From: Paenibacillus_L residui
Lineage (GTDB): Bacteria > Bacillota > Bacilli > Paenibacillales > NBRC-103111
Assembly: GCF_042677205.1 (NCBI RefSeq)
Contig: NZ_JBHTIU010000048.1
Span: 30,367-94,366 of the forward strand
Length of the DNA stretch: 64,000 nucleotides
Direction of reading: 5' to 3'
How positions within the stretch are numbered: position 1 is the first letter of the stretch; every line of letters starts with the position of its first letter. The position numbers and the translations under genes are program-made. Of the stretch, positions 43,310 to 52,264 are shown piece by piece. Below the pieces are notes generated by a model. That model was not told the origin of the DNA, searched no databases, and worked only from the letters and a program-made list of their open reading frames with translations.

Positions 43310-45307
43310 ATGAGCGATCTCATATTAAGCAATAAGAAATTTGAGCTGGTCTCCGACTTCCAGCCGCAGGGGGACCAGCCGCAGGCCATTGAGAAGATTG
43401 TGCAAAGCATTCAGAGCGGGAGAAGACATCAGACCCTGCTCGGAGCGACCGGAACCGGTAAGACGTTTACCGCGGCTCAGGTTATTGCGCGGTTGAACCG
43501 GCCGACTCTGGTCATTGCCCATAACAAGACTTTAGCGGCACAGCTTTGCAGTGAATTCAAGGAATTCTTCCCGAACAATGCCGTAGAATATTTCGTAAGC
43601 TACTACGATTACTATCAACCAGAGGCTTATATTCCCTCTTCCGATACTTATATTGAGAAGGATTCGAGCATCAACGACGAAATTGATAAGCTTCGGCACT
43701 CTGCTACAAGTGCGCTGTTCGAACGGCGTGACGTCATTATCGTGGCGAGCGTGTCGTGTATTTATGGACTCGGTTCTCCAATGGAGTACCGGGATCTTTT
43801 GCTTTCCTTAAGAGTAGGAATGGAGCTGCCGAGAAATCAGATATTGCACAGGCTGGTGGATATCCAGTATCAGCGCAACGATATCAATTTTGTCCGCGGC
43901 ACCTTCCGGGTTCGCGGGGATGTGGTCGAGATTTTCCCGGCCTCGCGCAGCGAGCATGCGGTGCGGGTAGAGCTCTTCGGGGACGAGATTGAACGGATTA
44001 CCGAGATTGATGTGCTTACGGGCGAAATTCTCGGCGAGAGAGAACATATCGCGATCTTCCCGGCTTCTCACTTTGTCACGCACGAGGACACGATGAAGCG
44101 GGCGCTAGTTGATATTGAACGGGAGCTGGAGGAGCGGCTGGCCGAGTTTCGTAGTCAAGGCAAGCTACTCGAGGCGCAGAGACTTGAACAAAGAACCCGC
44201 TACGATATCGAAATGATGCAGGAGATGGGCTTCTGCTCGGGAATCGAGAACTATTCCGGGCCGCTTACGTTCCGCGAGCGGGGAGCGACGCCGTATACGC
44301 TGTTTGATTATTTCCCGGAGGATATGCTGGTGGTAGTCGATGAGTCCCATGTCACCCTCCCGCAAATTCGTGGAATGTATAACGGAGACAGAGCCCGGAA
44401 GGAAGTACTGGTGGAGCACGGCTTTAGGCTGCCGTCGGCGCTGGACAACCGCCCGCTCCGTTTTGAGGAATTCGAGAGCAAGGTTAAACAGGCGCTGTAC
44501 ATTTCGGCGACTCCGGGTCCTTATGAGATCGAGCACTGCCCGGAAATGATCGAGCAAATTATCCGTCCTACCGGATTGCTCGACCCGATCATTGAGGTAA
44601 GGCCAACCGAGGGTCAAATTGACGATTTAATCGAAGAGATCCAGGAGAGAATTCGGAAGGACGAGAGAGTGCTCGTAACGACCTTGACCAAGAAAATGGC
44701 CGAGGATTTGACTGATTATTTGAAGGAAATCGGGATTAAGGTTCGCTATCTGCACTCCGACATCAAGACGCTTGAGCGGATGCAGATCTTGCGGGATCTG
44801 CGGGTCGGAACATTCCACGTGCTGGTAGGTATTAATCTGCTGAGGGAAGGCCTTGACTTGCCGGAGGTCTCGCTGGTTGCTATTCTGGATGCCGACAAGG
44901 AAGGGTTTCTGCGTGCGGAGCGTTCCCTGATCCAGACGATCGGCCGTGCTGCCCGGAACTCGGAAGGCAAGGTTATCATGTACGCGGATAAATATACGGA
45001 CTCGATGACTAAAGCAATCCAGGAGACCGAACGCCGCCGCGCGATTCAGATCGCCTATAATGAGCGTCACGGAATCACTCCACAGACCATCCAGAAGAAG
45101 GTCCGCGAAGTGATTGAGGCAACGAAGGTAGCCGAGCAGAAAGCCGATTATCTGGCCGAGGTAAGGGCCGACAAGATGTCGAAGAAGGACCGCGCGGCAC
45201 TGATTGAGCGGCTGGAAGCGGAAATGAAGGAAGCCGCCAAGAGTTTGCAGTTCGAACGGGCAGCAGAGCTGCGGGATGCCATTCTGGAACTGAAGGCTCA
45301 ATCCTGA
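43310..45307 (+). CDS. uvrB: UvrB, excinuclease ABC subunit B
   Basis: Protein of 665 residues. Damage-verifying helicase of nucleotide excision repair. Walker A GATGTGKT (residues 45-52), the beta-hairpin region YYDYYQPEAYIPSSDTYIEKD (91-115 region), helicase motif VLVGINLLREGLDLPEVSLV and QTIGRAARN are intact. A UVR domain that contacts UvrC ends the protein. ACGGAGGA precedes the ATG. It forms an operon with uvrA, with an SOS-type promoter. Confidence 0.98.
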   Translation: MSDLILSNKKFELVSDFQPQGDQPQAIEKIVQSIQSGRRHQTLLGATGTGKTFTAAQVIARLNRPTLVIAHNKTLAAQLCSEFKEFFPNNAVEYFVSYYDYYQPEAYIPSSDTYIEKDSSINDEIDKLRHSATSALFERRDVIIVASVSCIYGLGSPMEYRDLLLSLRVGMELPRNQILHRLVDIQYQRNDINFVRGTFRVRGDVVEIFPASRSEHAVRVELFGDEIERITEIDVLTGEILGEREHIAIFPASHFVTHEDTMKRALVDIERELEERLAEFRSQGKLLEAQRLEQRTRYDIEMMQEMGFCSGIENYSGPLTFRERGATPYTLFDYFPEDMLVVVDESHVTLPQIRGMYNGDRARKEVLVEHGFRLPSALDNRPLRFEEFESKVKQALYISATPGPYEIEHCPEMIEQIIRPTGLLDPIIEVRPTEGQIDDLIEEIQERIRKDERVLVTTLTKKMAEDLTDYLKEIGIKVRYLHSDIKTLERMQILRDLRVGTFHVLVGINLLREGLDLPEVSLVAILDADKEGFLRAERSLIQTIGRAARNSEGKVIMYADKYTDSMTKAIQETERRRAIQIAYNERHGITPQTIQKKVREVIEATKVAEQKADYLAEVRADKMSKKDRAALIERLEAEMKEAAKSLQFERAAELRDAILELKAQS

Positions 45308-45394
45308 TACGATTTACCCGCCTGAGGTTAGTGAAAGAAATAGCCAATGTGTTTTGATATAGTGGAGAGGGCATTCCTTAAGAGGAGGATTCAC

Positions 45395-48280
45395 ATGGCA
45401 AGTGATCATATCGTCATTAAAGGGGCGCGAGCCCATAATTTAAAAAATATCGATGTCACCATTCCGAGAGATCGGTTCGTAGTTCTGACCGGGTTAAGCG
45501 GCTCAGGCAAATCCTCTCTCGCCTTCGACACGATCTATGCGGAGGGACAGAGAAGATATGTCGAGTCTCTGTCCGCCTACGCCAGACAATTTCTCGGACA
45601 AATGGATAAGCCGGATGTCGATTCCATTGACGGACTATCTCCTGCGATTTCAATCGATCAGAAGACGACGAGCCGGAATCCTCGCTCTACCGTAGGGACC
45701 GTAACGGAGATTTATGACTATTTGCGTCTGTTGTTTGCCCGTATCGGCCGTCCACATTGCCCTGTGCATGGGGTTGAGATTACGGCGCAAACCATTGAGC
45801 ACATGGTGGACCGGATTATGGACTATCCGGAACGGACCCGATTGCAAATCTTAGCCCCTCTCGTTTCCGGGAGAAAGGGAGAGCATGTAAAGCTGCTCTC
45901 GGATATTCAGAAGCAAGGATTCGTCCGTGTTCGTGTAAACGGAGAGATCAGGGAACTCTCCGAGAAGATCGAGCTGGAGAAGAACAAGAAGCATTCTATT
46001 GAAGTGGTGGTCGACCGCATTGTCGTCAAGGAGGGGGTAGAAACCCGCCTCGCTGACTCGTTGGAGACGGCACTTAAGTTGGCGGATGGCCGAGTGCTGG
46101 TCGATATTATAGACCAGGAGGAGCTGCTGTTCAGCCAGAACCTGGCCTGCCCCGAATGCGGGTTCAGCATGGAGGAGCTCGCTCCGCGCATGTTCTCCTT
46201 CAACAGTCCGTTCGGCGCTTGTCCGGAATGTGACGGTCTCGGCAACCAAATGATCGTAGACCCGGACCTGCTTGTCCCCGATCCTTCGAAATCGATTGAG
46301 GATGGGGCGTTTGCCGCATGGGCGGGGAGCACTTCGAATTATTACCCGCAATTTTTGGCCGCCGTATGCGAGCACTTTAATATACCAAGAGAGGTTCCGG
46401 TATCCGAATTAACCGATGAACAGATGAAGATCATTCTCCACGGCACGAATGGAGAGAGGGTTCGTTTTCGCTATGAGAATGAGTTTGGAAGGTCGAAGGA
46501 AGCGCTGGTTCCCTTCGAGGGGATTATACACAATCTGGAGAGAAGATATCGGGAAACCGCATCCGACGGAATCCGCGAGCATATAGAATCCTATATGAGC
46601 GCCAAGCCATGCAGCAAGTGTAAAGGGGACCGCCTTAAGCCGGAGTCTCTGGCGGTAACCATCAACGGCAAGAATATAGCTTATGCGACTCAACTCTCGG
46701 TCGGTGAAGCGCAGCAGTTTTTTAGCGATTTGAAATTAAGCGAGAAAGAACAGACGATCTCCAACTTGATTCTGAAGGAAATCAATTCCCGGTTGGGCTT
46801 TCTCGTTAATGTCGGGCTGGATTACCTGACATTAAGCCGGTCGGCAGGAACCTTGTCCGGCGGAGAAGCCCAACGGATCCGGCTGGCTACCCAAATCGGG
46901 TCCAGTCTTATGGGGGTGCTGTATATTCTGGATGAGCCTAGCATCGGTCTCCATCAACGGGATAACGACCGCCTCATTAAGACACTGGAGCATATGCGGA
47001 ATCTGGGAAATACGTTAATTGTTGTCGAGCATGACGAGGATACTATGCTGGCCGCCGACTATATTATCGATATAGGTCCGGGAGCGGGTATTCATGGCGG
47101 ACAGGTTGTGGCTCAAGGAACGCCTGAGGAAGTGATGAAGGATGCGAAGTCCCTGACGGGCCAATATTTAAGCGGCCGCAGATTCATTCCGGTACCTCTG
47201 GAACGCAGGAAGCCCAATGGCAAGTGGCTCGAGGTCAAAGGCGCTAAAGAGAACAATCTGCGAAGCGTTAACTTAAAGGTTCCGCTTGGTACTTTCACCT
47301 GCATAACAGGAGTTTCCGGCTCCGGGAAGAGCACTCTCATTAATGAAATTCTGTATAAAGCCTTAGCGAGAGATTTAAACGGCGCCAAAGTAAGGCCAGG
47401 TTTTTTTAAAGAGATCAAGGGACTTGAGCACGTCGAGAAGGTCATCGACATTGACCAATCTCCGATTGGCCGGACCCCCCGTTCCAATCCGGCGACATAT
47501 ACTGGTGTCTTTGACGATATTCGGGACGTATTCGCTGCAACAACGGAAGCTAAGGTTCGTGGATACAAGAAGGGGCGGTTCAGCTTTAACGTCAAGGGAG
47601 GACGCTGTGAAGCCTGCCGTGGAGACGGGATAATCAAGATTGAAATGCACTTCCTTCCGGATGTTTACGTTCCTTGTGAAGTGTGCAAAGGCAAGAGATA
47701 CAACCGGGAAACCCTGGAGATTAAATATAAGGGGAAGAATATTGCCGAGATTCTGGAATTGACTATCGAGGATGCCTGCGAGTTCTTCAGAAATATTCCC
47801 CGAATTCATCGCAAGATTCAAACCTTGCTTGATGTAGGACTGGGCTATATGAAATTAGGCCAGCCTGCGACAACCTTGTCGGGCGGAGAAGCCCAGCGGG
47901 TGAAGCTGGCTGCGGAGCTGTACCGGAGGAACACCGGCAAATCCATCTATATCTTGGACGAACCTACGACTGGCCTTCATATCCACGATATCGACCGTCT
48001 GCTCAAAGTCCTTCACCGATTGGTGGACAACGGGGAATCGGTCATTGTCATCGAGCATAATCTCGATGTCATCAAGACGGCGGACTATATTATTGACCTG
48101 GGGCCGGAGGGAGGTAACCGCGGAGGGACGATAATTGCTCAAGGGACGCCGGAGCAGGTTGTGAAATCAGAGCAGTCGTATACCGGGAAGTATTTGAAGC
48201 CTATTTTGGAGCGGGATAGAAAACGCACGGAGGAAGCTTCCACTGAACCTTATCTGGAAAAAGAGGATGCGATCGTATAA
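45395..48280 (+). CDS. uvrA: UvrA, excinuclease ABC subunit A
   Basis: Protein of 961 residues. DNA damage sensor with two ABC ATPase modules. Walker A motifs are GLSGSGKSS (near residue 32) and GVSGSGKST (near 640). ABC signatures are LSGGEAQRIRLA and LSGGEAQRVKLA. Zinc modules are CPECG...CPECDG and CEACRGDG...CEVCKGK. I chose ATG 45395 (MASDHIVIKGARAHNLKN), preceded by AGAGGAGG; the upstream in-frame ATG at 45347 is not supported. Confidence 0.98.
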   Translation: MASDHIVIKGARAHNLKNIDVTIPRDRFVVLTGLSGSGKSSLAFDTIYAEGQRRYVESLSAYARQFLGQMDKPDVDSIDGLSPAISIDQKTTSRNPRSTVGTVTEIYDYLRLLFARIGRPHCPVHGVEITAQTIEHMVDRIMDYPERTRLQILAPLVSGRKGEHVKLLSDIQKQGFVRVRVNGEIRELSEKIELEKNKKHSIEVVVDRIVVKEGVETRLADSLETALKLADGRVLVDIIDQEELLFSQNLACPECGFSMEELAPRMFSFNSPFGACPECDGLGNQMIVDPDLLVPDPSKSIEDGAFAAWAGSTSNYYPQFLAAVCEHFNIPREVPVSELTDEQMKIILHGTNGERVRFRYENEFGRSKEALVPFEGIIHNLERRYRETASDGIREHIESYMSAKPCSKCKGDRLKPESLAVTINGKNIAYATQLSVGEAQQFFSDLKLSEKEQTISNLILKEINSRLGFLVNVGLDYLTLSRSAGTLSGGEAQRIRLATQIGSSLMGVLYILDEPSIGLHQRDNDRLIKTLEHMRNLGNTLIVVEHDEDTMLAADYIIDIGPGAGIHGGQVVAQGTPEEVMKDAKSLTGQYLSGRRFIPVPLERRKPNGKWLEVKGAKENNLRSVNLKVPLGTFTCITGVSGSGKSTLINEILYKALARDLNGAKVRPGFFKEIKGLEHVEKVIDIDQSPIGRTPRSNPATYTGVFDDIRDVFAATTEAKVRGYKKGRFSFNVKGGRCEACRGDGIIKIEMHFLPDVYVPCEVCKGKRYNRETLEIKYKGKNIAEILELTIEDACEFFRNIPRIHRKIQTLLDVGLGYMKLGQPATTLSGGEAQRVKLAAELYRRNTGKSIYILDEPTTGLHIHDIDRLLKVLHRLVDNGESVIVIEHNLDVIKTADYIIDLGPEGGNRGGTIIAQGTPEQVVKSEQSYTGKYLKPILERDRKRTEEASTEPYLEKEDAIV

Positions 48281-48470
48281 TCCGACCTTCAAGAGACTAA
48301 ACCGTAAAGCCTGTATGAGATCTGTGCACTTTTGGTTATAAAGGATAGGAGTGCCATAGATCGATTATAATAAAGGTGACAATGTTGTTACAGTTCAAAT
48401 AAAGGACTTGCAACATTGCTTCTCAGAAGATAACATAAGATAAGATAAGGTATGATAAGGAGGACTATCG

Positions 48471-48689
48471 ATGTTTCTGGCAGAAGGGGCGGAAGCGGCT
48501 GCACAATCCACCAGCACATTTACTTTTTTTGATATTTTTGTCTTGATCATAACGGTTATTATTGCTATCGGTCTTGTGAGACTGCTGGCAGCACCACGCA
48601 AGAATTTATTCGCTATCGGATTCACAGTTATCAGCTTAGGCGTGTTTGTATTCATGGACATCGTTATGATTAAAGGCTGGATGGGCTGA
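48471..48689 (+). CDS. small DUF2759-like membrane protein
   Basis: Protein of 72 residues with two hydrophobic segments (about 20-40 and 48-66), giving a hairpin in the membrane. It resembles DUF2759 proteins of Bacillales; function unknown. AAGGAGGA precedes the ATG. Upstream are short tandem ATAAG motifs (48430-48460). A good terminator follows. Confidence 0.7.
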   Translation: MFLAEGAEAAAQSTSTFTFFDIFVLIITVIIAIGLVRLLAAPRKNLFAIGFTVISLGVFVFMDIVMIKGWMG

Positions 48690-48724
48690 TGCCCGCTTTT
48701 CATCCAGCGGCAATGAACACATAG

Positions 48725-48762
48725 AAGAACCCTTTAATCTTTACAGATTAGAGGGTTCTTTA
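48725..48762 (+). terminator. terminator after the DUF2759-like gene
   Basis: Stem AAGAACCCT..AATCT / AGATT..AGGGTTCTT with loop TTAC and a T-rich tail. Confidence 0.88.
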
Positions 48763-48765
48763 TTT

Positions 48766-48860
48766 AAATATAAGAAAGTATAAGTTTCACCTTATACCTG
48801 ATCTTATATTTCATCGGTAAACGCGCCCGTCCAAAGGACGGCGATAGTCGTTTATCCTTG
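48766..48860 (+). repeat. structured dispersed repeat, copy 2
   Basis: Same repeat as 23792-23887, starting at AAATATAAG just after a terminator and ending TTATCCTTG. The GC stem is intact here (CCGTCC aaa GGACGG), enclosed by GGTAAACG / CGTTTATCC. It sits between convergent genes. Confidence 0.85.
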
Positions 48861-48944
48861 ATAGACAATATGGGTTGCTTGCAAAAGTAGAGTAAGAGAG
48901 CCCGCTCGCTTTACCTCGAGAGCCTCATAATAGATCTGCTCTCT

Positions 48945-49913
48945 TTACACCCACCACATCTCCGTTAACGGCTCCTTGATAAGCACCTGTTGAAGGTTTT
49001 GCACAGCTTTGGTAAAGCCTTCATCGATCGACATCAGGCCATCCTCATGTTCGATGCTGACAACATAATCGTAGTTGACCAGACGAAGAGCGCTGATAAT
49101 GTCTGCCCAGGTTTTCAGATCGTGGCCGAAACCGACGGTGCGGAATTGCCATGCCCGATCCAGCATCCGGGTATAGGATTGCATATCGGTAACTCCGTGC
49201 ATATTGACGTTGTTCGTATCCATCGAAGTATCCTTCGCATGGAAATGGTGGATCGCTCCGGCTTTGCCGAGAATAAGAACGGCCTGCACCGGGTCAATTC
49301 CTTGCCACCACATATGGCTGGGGTCGAGGTTGGCTCCAATCGCTTCCCCTGCAGCCTCCCTAAGACGGAGCATCGTAGCCGGAGTATGTACGGAGAAACC
49401 GCCGTGCAGCTCCAAGCCGATCTTCACATTCCGTTCAGAGGCGAATTTACCAACCTCCGTCCAGTAAGGAATGACTTTATTTTCCCACTGCCACTTCAAA
49501 ATTTCCTGATAATCGTTAGGCCAAGGGGCGACCGGCCAATTCGGGTATTTTGCATCCTCGTGGTCTCCCGGACAGCCGGAGAAGGTGTTGACTACGGGGA
49601 CCTCCAGCTTTTCGGCAAGTTGAATCGTTTTCGTTATCAGTTCTTGGGCTTCCTTGGCCACCGGCTTCTGAGGATGAAGCGGATTCGAATGGCAGCTCAG
49701 GGCACTGATTATTAATCCCCGCGATTCTACGGCCTGCTTGAATTGCTTAAGCTTGGCTGCATCGTTAAGCAGAACATCAGGATCGCAGTGGCTGTTACCC
49801 GGATAGCCGCCGGTTCCGATCTCGACCGCATCCAATCCTTTGGACGCAATGTAATCCAGGGTTTCTTCCAATGGCTTCTGCGAAAATAGTACTGTAAAAA
49901 CTCCCAATTTCAT
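48945..49913 (-). CDS. sugar phosphate isomerase/epimerase-like TIM barrel
   Basis: Protein of 322 residues of the xylose isomerase-like (AP endonuclease 2) fold. It has MKLGVFTVLFS, LDAVEIGTGGYPGN, VNTFSGCPGDHED, GLELHGGFSVHTP, NLDPSHMWWQGIDP and VSIEHEDGLMSIDEG, which supply the typical Glu, Asp, His and Glu metal ligands. The substrate is unknown; relatives act on sugars or inositols. The ATG at 49913 has GGGAGGTG upstream; the frame is open 41 codons further but without a ribosome site. No related transport or sugar gene is adjacent. Confidence 0.85.
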   Translation of the reverse strand: MKLGVFTVLFSQKPLEETLDYIASKGLDAVEIGTGGYPGNSHCDPDVLLNDAAKLKQFKQAVESRGLIISALSCHSNPLHPQKPVAKEAQELITKTIQLAEKLEVPVVNTFSGCPGDHEDAKYPNWPVAPWPNDYQEILKWQWENKVIPYWTEVGKFASERNVKIGLELHGGFSVHTPATMLRLREAAGEAIGANLDPSHMWWQGIDPVQAVLILGKAGAIHHFHAKDTSMDTNNVNMHGVTDMQSYTRMLDRAWQFRTVGFGHDLKTWADIISALRLVNYDYVVSIEHEDGLMSIDEGFTKAVQNLQQVLIKEPLTEMWWV

Positions 49914-50064
49914 ACTGGGCACCTCCCGTGATAATGTGAAGCTGAAACAAGGATTCCGCGGATACCATAAGTAGCTGGCGAAACTACCCGGTGCATAGAA
50001 TCCTCTATCGTCTAAGGTGTTTACAGGTTGGGGCAAATCAAATTCATTATATCATCCTCCTCTG

Positions 50065-51219
50065 TCAAAAAGAAGGAAAGGAAAGAAGACCATTGTAGAT
50101 TTTCATTACGATGTCGATGTTTCCGGAATAAACGATGACCGAGATGGCGACCAATATTTGAGTGCAGACCACACGGAAATAATAGTAGGTTTTCGAGGAC
50201 TTCTTCTTGTTAACCAGGGACAAGCCGAACAGGTTTTCCAACGCCATCAGGCCGCCATGGTAGAGTCCGTATAGAAAGTAAGGCCAAGTATAACCGTGCC
50301 AAAGTCCGATCAGCGTCATAATTAACAGGGACAAGTAGGCGCCGGTCCACTTGGAGATCGCTTTGCGTGAGAAGAACATGAAGATATGCTCTCGAAACCA
50401 ATCCCCCAAGGATGCGTGCCAGTTGCGCCAAAACTGCGTCATGGATGGAGACAGGAACGGCTTCTTGAAGTTTTCCGGAATTTGATAGCCGAGCAGTCGT
50501 CCGAAGCCGATGGCGATGTCCGAGTACCCCGAGAAGTCGACGTAGATCAACAGATAGAACCAGAACAGCAGGAAGATGGAATGGTAGAACAATAGTTCCT
50601 GTCCCGCTATATAATCAAAGACGGTTCTCATGTAAAAGGCGACGACGACCGCTTTGAACAAGCCGAGAATAATCCGCTTGACGGACGACTCGATTAACGC
50701 CGAATCCACCGTGTAAGGCTTCTTGCTGTCTGCAATAAAATCGCGGAATCGCAGAATCGGGCCGGAAGTGAAGGTGGGGATAAACAGAATAAAATTGGCG
50801 TAATCCAGAGCCGGAACTTGCCCATCCCTGCGGAAAAAATAGGCGAAGTAATAAGCGTCGATTACCTTCAGCACATTATAAACCAGTCCGATCGTGACAA
50901 TCAGATTGGCTATCGGATGCTCCAGCCAACCATATTCCATAAACCGGGTCAGCGACACTATACCGATGTTGGCGGCAATGAATCCGATGAACCAGGCCAA
51001 ACGGGCGAAGGTAACCCGGCACAGCAAAGAATAGCCCAGATAATTCAGAACCGTATAAGCGGCATAGAACAAAAAAAGCTTGTAGTTGAACACAAGCAAA
51101 AAGCCACAATTAAACAGAAGGAGCAAAATGCGTTTGTTATCCTTCCATAGGCGGGTCAGCAGCAGGGCAGCAATCATGCCGGCCAACCCCATCATCGAGT
51201 ATATATTAAAGTAAAACAT
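50065..51219 (-). CDS. dltB: MBOAT family O-acyltransferase (DltB-like)
   Basis: Protein of 384 residues with about ten membrane segments. The MBOAT signatures NWHASLGDWFREHIF and LIGLWHGYTWPYFLYGLYHGG (with the catalytic-type histidine) are present. DltB moves D-alanine from the carrier protein across the membrane for teichoic acid esterification. Here it is the last gene of an operon with a carrier protein, a non-DltA ligase, an SGNH protein and a DltX-like peptide. It probably exports an activated amino acid. GAGGGAG precedes the ATG. The gene symbol is by analogy. Confidence 0.85.
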   Translation of the reverse strand: MFYFNIYSMMGLAGMIAALLLTRLWKDNKRILLLLFNCGFLLVFNYKLFLFYAAYTVLNYLGYSLLCRVTFARLAWFIGFIAANIGIVSLTRFMEYGWLEHPIANLIVTIGLVYNVLKVIDAYYFAYFFRRDGQVPALDYANFILFIPTFTSGPILRFRDFIADSKKPYTVDSALIESSVKRIILGLFKAVVVAFYMRTVFDYIAGQELLFYHSIFLLFWFYLLIYVDFSGYSDIAIGFGRLLGYQIPENFKKPFLSPSMTQFWRNWHASLGDWFREHIFMFFSRKAISKWTGAYLSLLIMTLIGLWHGYTWPYFLYGLYHGGLMALENLFGLSLVNKKKSSKTYYYFRVVCTQILVAISVIVYSGNIDIVMKIYNGLLSFPSF

Positions 51220-51243
51220 ACTTTACGGCTCCCTCGCGATCAG

Positions 51244-51354
51244 CTAAAACCCTTCATAGATAAAGACGCCCTTCCCGCTAAAATGGATGATGACCAGGAC
51301 GAGCATAGCCAGATAGATCAGGATTTCGGCGGTTTTTCGAAGGAAAGAAGCCAT
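51244..51354 (-). CDS. dltX: DltX-like small membrane protein
   Basis: A 36-residue protein, MASFLRKTAEILIYLAMLVL... with one hydrophobic helix and the ending FIYEGF. DltX of Dlt operons is a membrane peptide of about 50 residues ending FIYNEF, so the C-terminal motif matches in four of six residues. A perfect Shine-Dalgarno AAGGAGGTGG (51359-51368, minus strand) lies 5 nt before the ATG. The start overlaps the end of the SGNH gene by 37 nt. The DltB-like gene follows 24 nt later. DltX contributes to D-alanyl transfer, and its C-terminal motif is thought to enter the acceptor pathway. Confidence 0.8.
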   Translation of the reverse strand: MASFLRKTAEILIYLAMLVLVIIHFSGKGVFIYEGF

Positions 51355-52250
51355 TGGTCCACCTCCTTGGTAAAGAGAGGAGCTCCCTGCTCACGGTTAA
51401 TATGAACCAGATCATGGAAATACTGCGGCTCGAAGCTATTCAGCAGATCCAACACAGGAACTTGATGCTCGGCCAGAATCCGGTCCACTTCCTTCTTCAG
51501 CTCCGGCATATATCCGGGAAGGGGGTATTCGGGATTATACGGCATCCAGATGACCTTCAATTCTAGCTGTTGTTTATCGGCGTAATTCATTACCCATTCC
51601 AAAGCGTTAAGGTTTTGCTGGAAGTCAGGCATCCTCATATAATTAAATTTCTGCTCGTATTTCTCCCAATCCGCCTGCTTGCTGCCGGGCCCTTCTGCCG
51701 GCTTGATTCCGTAATACAGCATCTTGTCGTTCCAGGCCCAATACTCGAACATCTCCTCCGGCTTCCGCTCGCGGAGCGAGGTCACCATCTGCTTCAGCAT
51801 GCCGATCCCGGCCTCCTTGAAATAGTCCCGGTACTCGTAAAGGTAGGGCTGATACTTCTTCGAATTCCAGGGATAGGTCGGATCGGTTTCCAGCCGGTCC
51901 AGCATCGTATGAACGTCGATACCGATGACAAGCTCGTCTTCGAAAGTATACAACGAACGCTCGATAATTTGCTGCAGATCGGTTATTTTTCCGTAAGACA
52001 GGCCCATCTCCACGAGGGGATAGCCGGCCTGATCCTCGATATAGGCTCCGGTCACCGCCGAATTGCCGAAGAAAACCCGGCCGGACGTTTCCCAGTTATG
52101 CTGGGACAAGGTTTTAGTAAAATCATTCTTGCGGAATCGAAGCGAATTCGTTAACGGATCCCAGCGAGCGACCAGCCAATCCGTCAGCAGGAAGGCGGCG
52201 AGCAGTCCAAGAATGAACCCGTTTTTTCTAAGGAACGAAAGGACTCTCAC
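51318..52250 (-). CDS. SGNH-fold, DltD-like envelope protein
   Basis: Protein of 310 residues. The N-terminal anchor (GFILGLLAAFLLTDWLVAR) places the rest outside the membrane. FFGNSAVTGAY (about residues 60-70) carries the GNS motif, a variant of the SGNH nucleophile block. YFHDLVHINREQG near the C-terminus gives the Asp/His pair. MBOAT and SGNH pairs transfer acyl groups to extracellular polymers; DltD plays this part in D-alanylation. The start appears to be GTG at 52250. The ribosome site is weak, suggesting coupling to the gene before it. Confidence 0.8.
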   Translation of the reverse strand: MRVLSFLRKNGFILGLLAAFLLTDWLVARWDPLTNSLRFRKNDFTKTLSQHNWETSGRVFFGNSAVTGAYIEDQAGYPLVEMGLSYGKITDLQQIIERSLYTFEDELVIGIDVHTMLDRLETDPTYPWNSKKYQPYLYEYRDYFKEAGIGMLKQMVTSLRERKPEEMFEYWAWNDKMLYYGIKPAEGPGSKQADWEKYEQKFNYMRMPDFQQNLNALEWVMNYADKQQLELKVIWMPYNPEYPLPGYMPELKKEVDRILAEHQVPVLDLLNSFEPQYFHDLVHINREQGAPLFTKEVDQWLLSFEKPPKS

Positions 52251-52264
52251 GTCAGTTCATCTCA

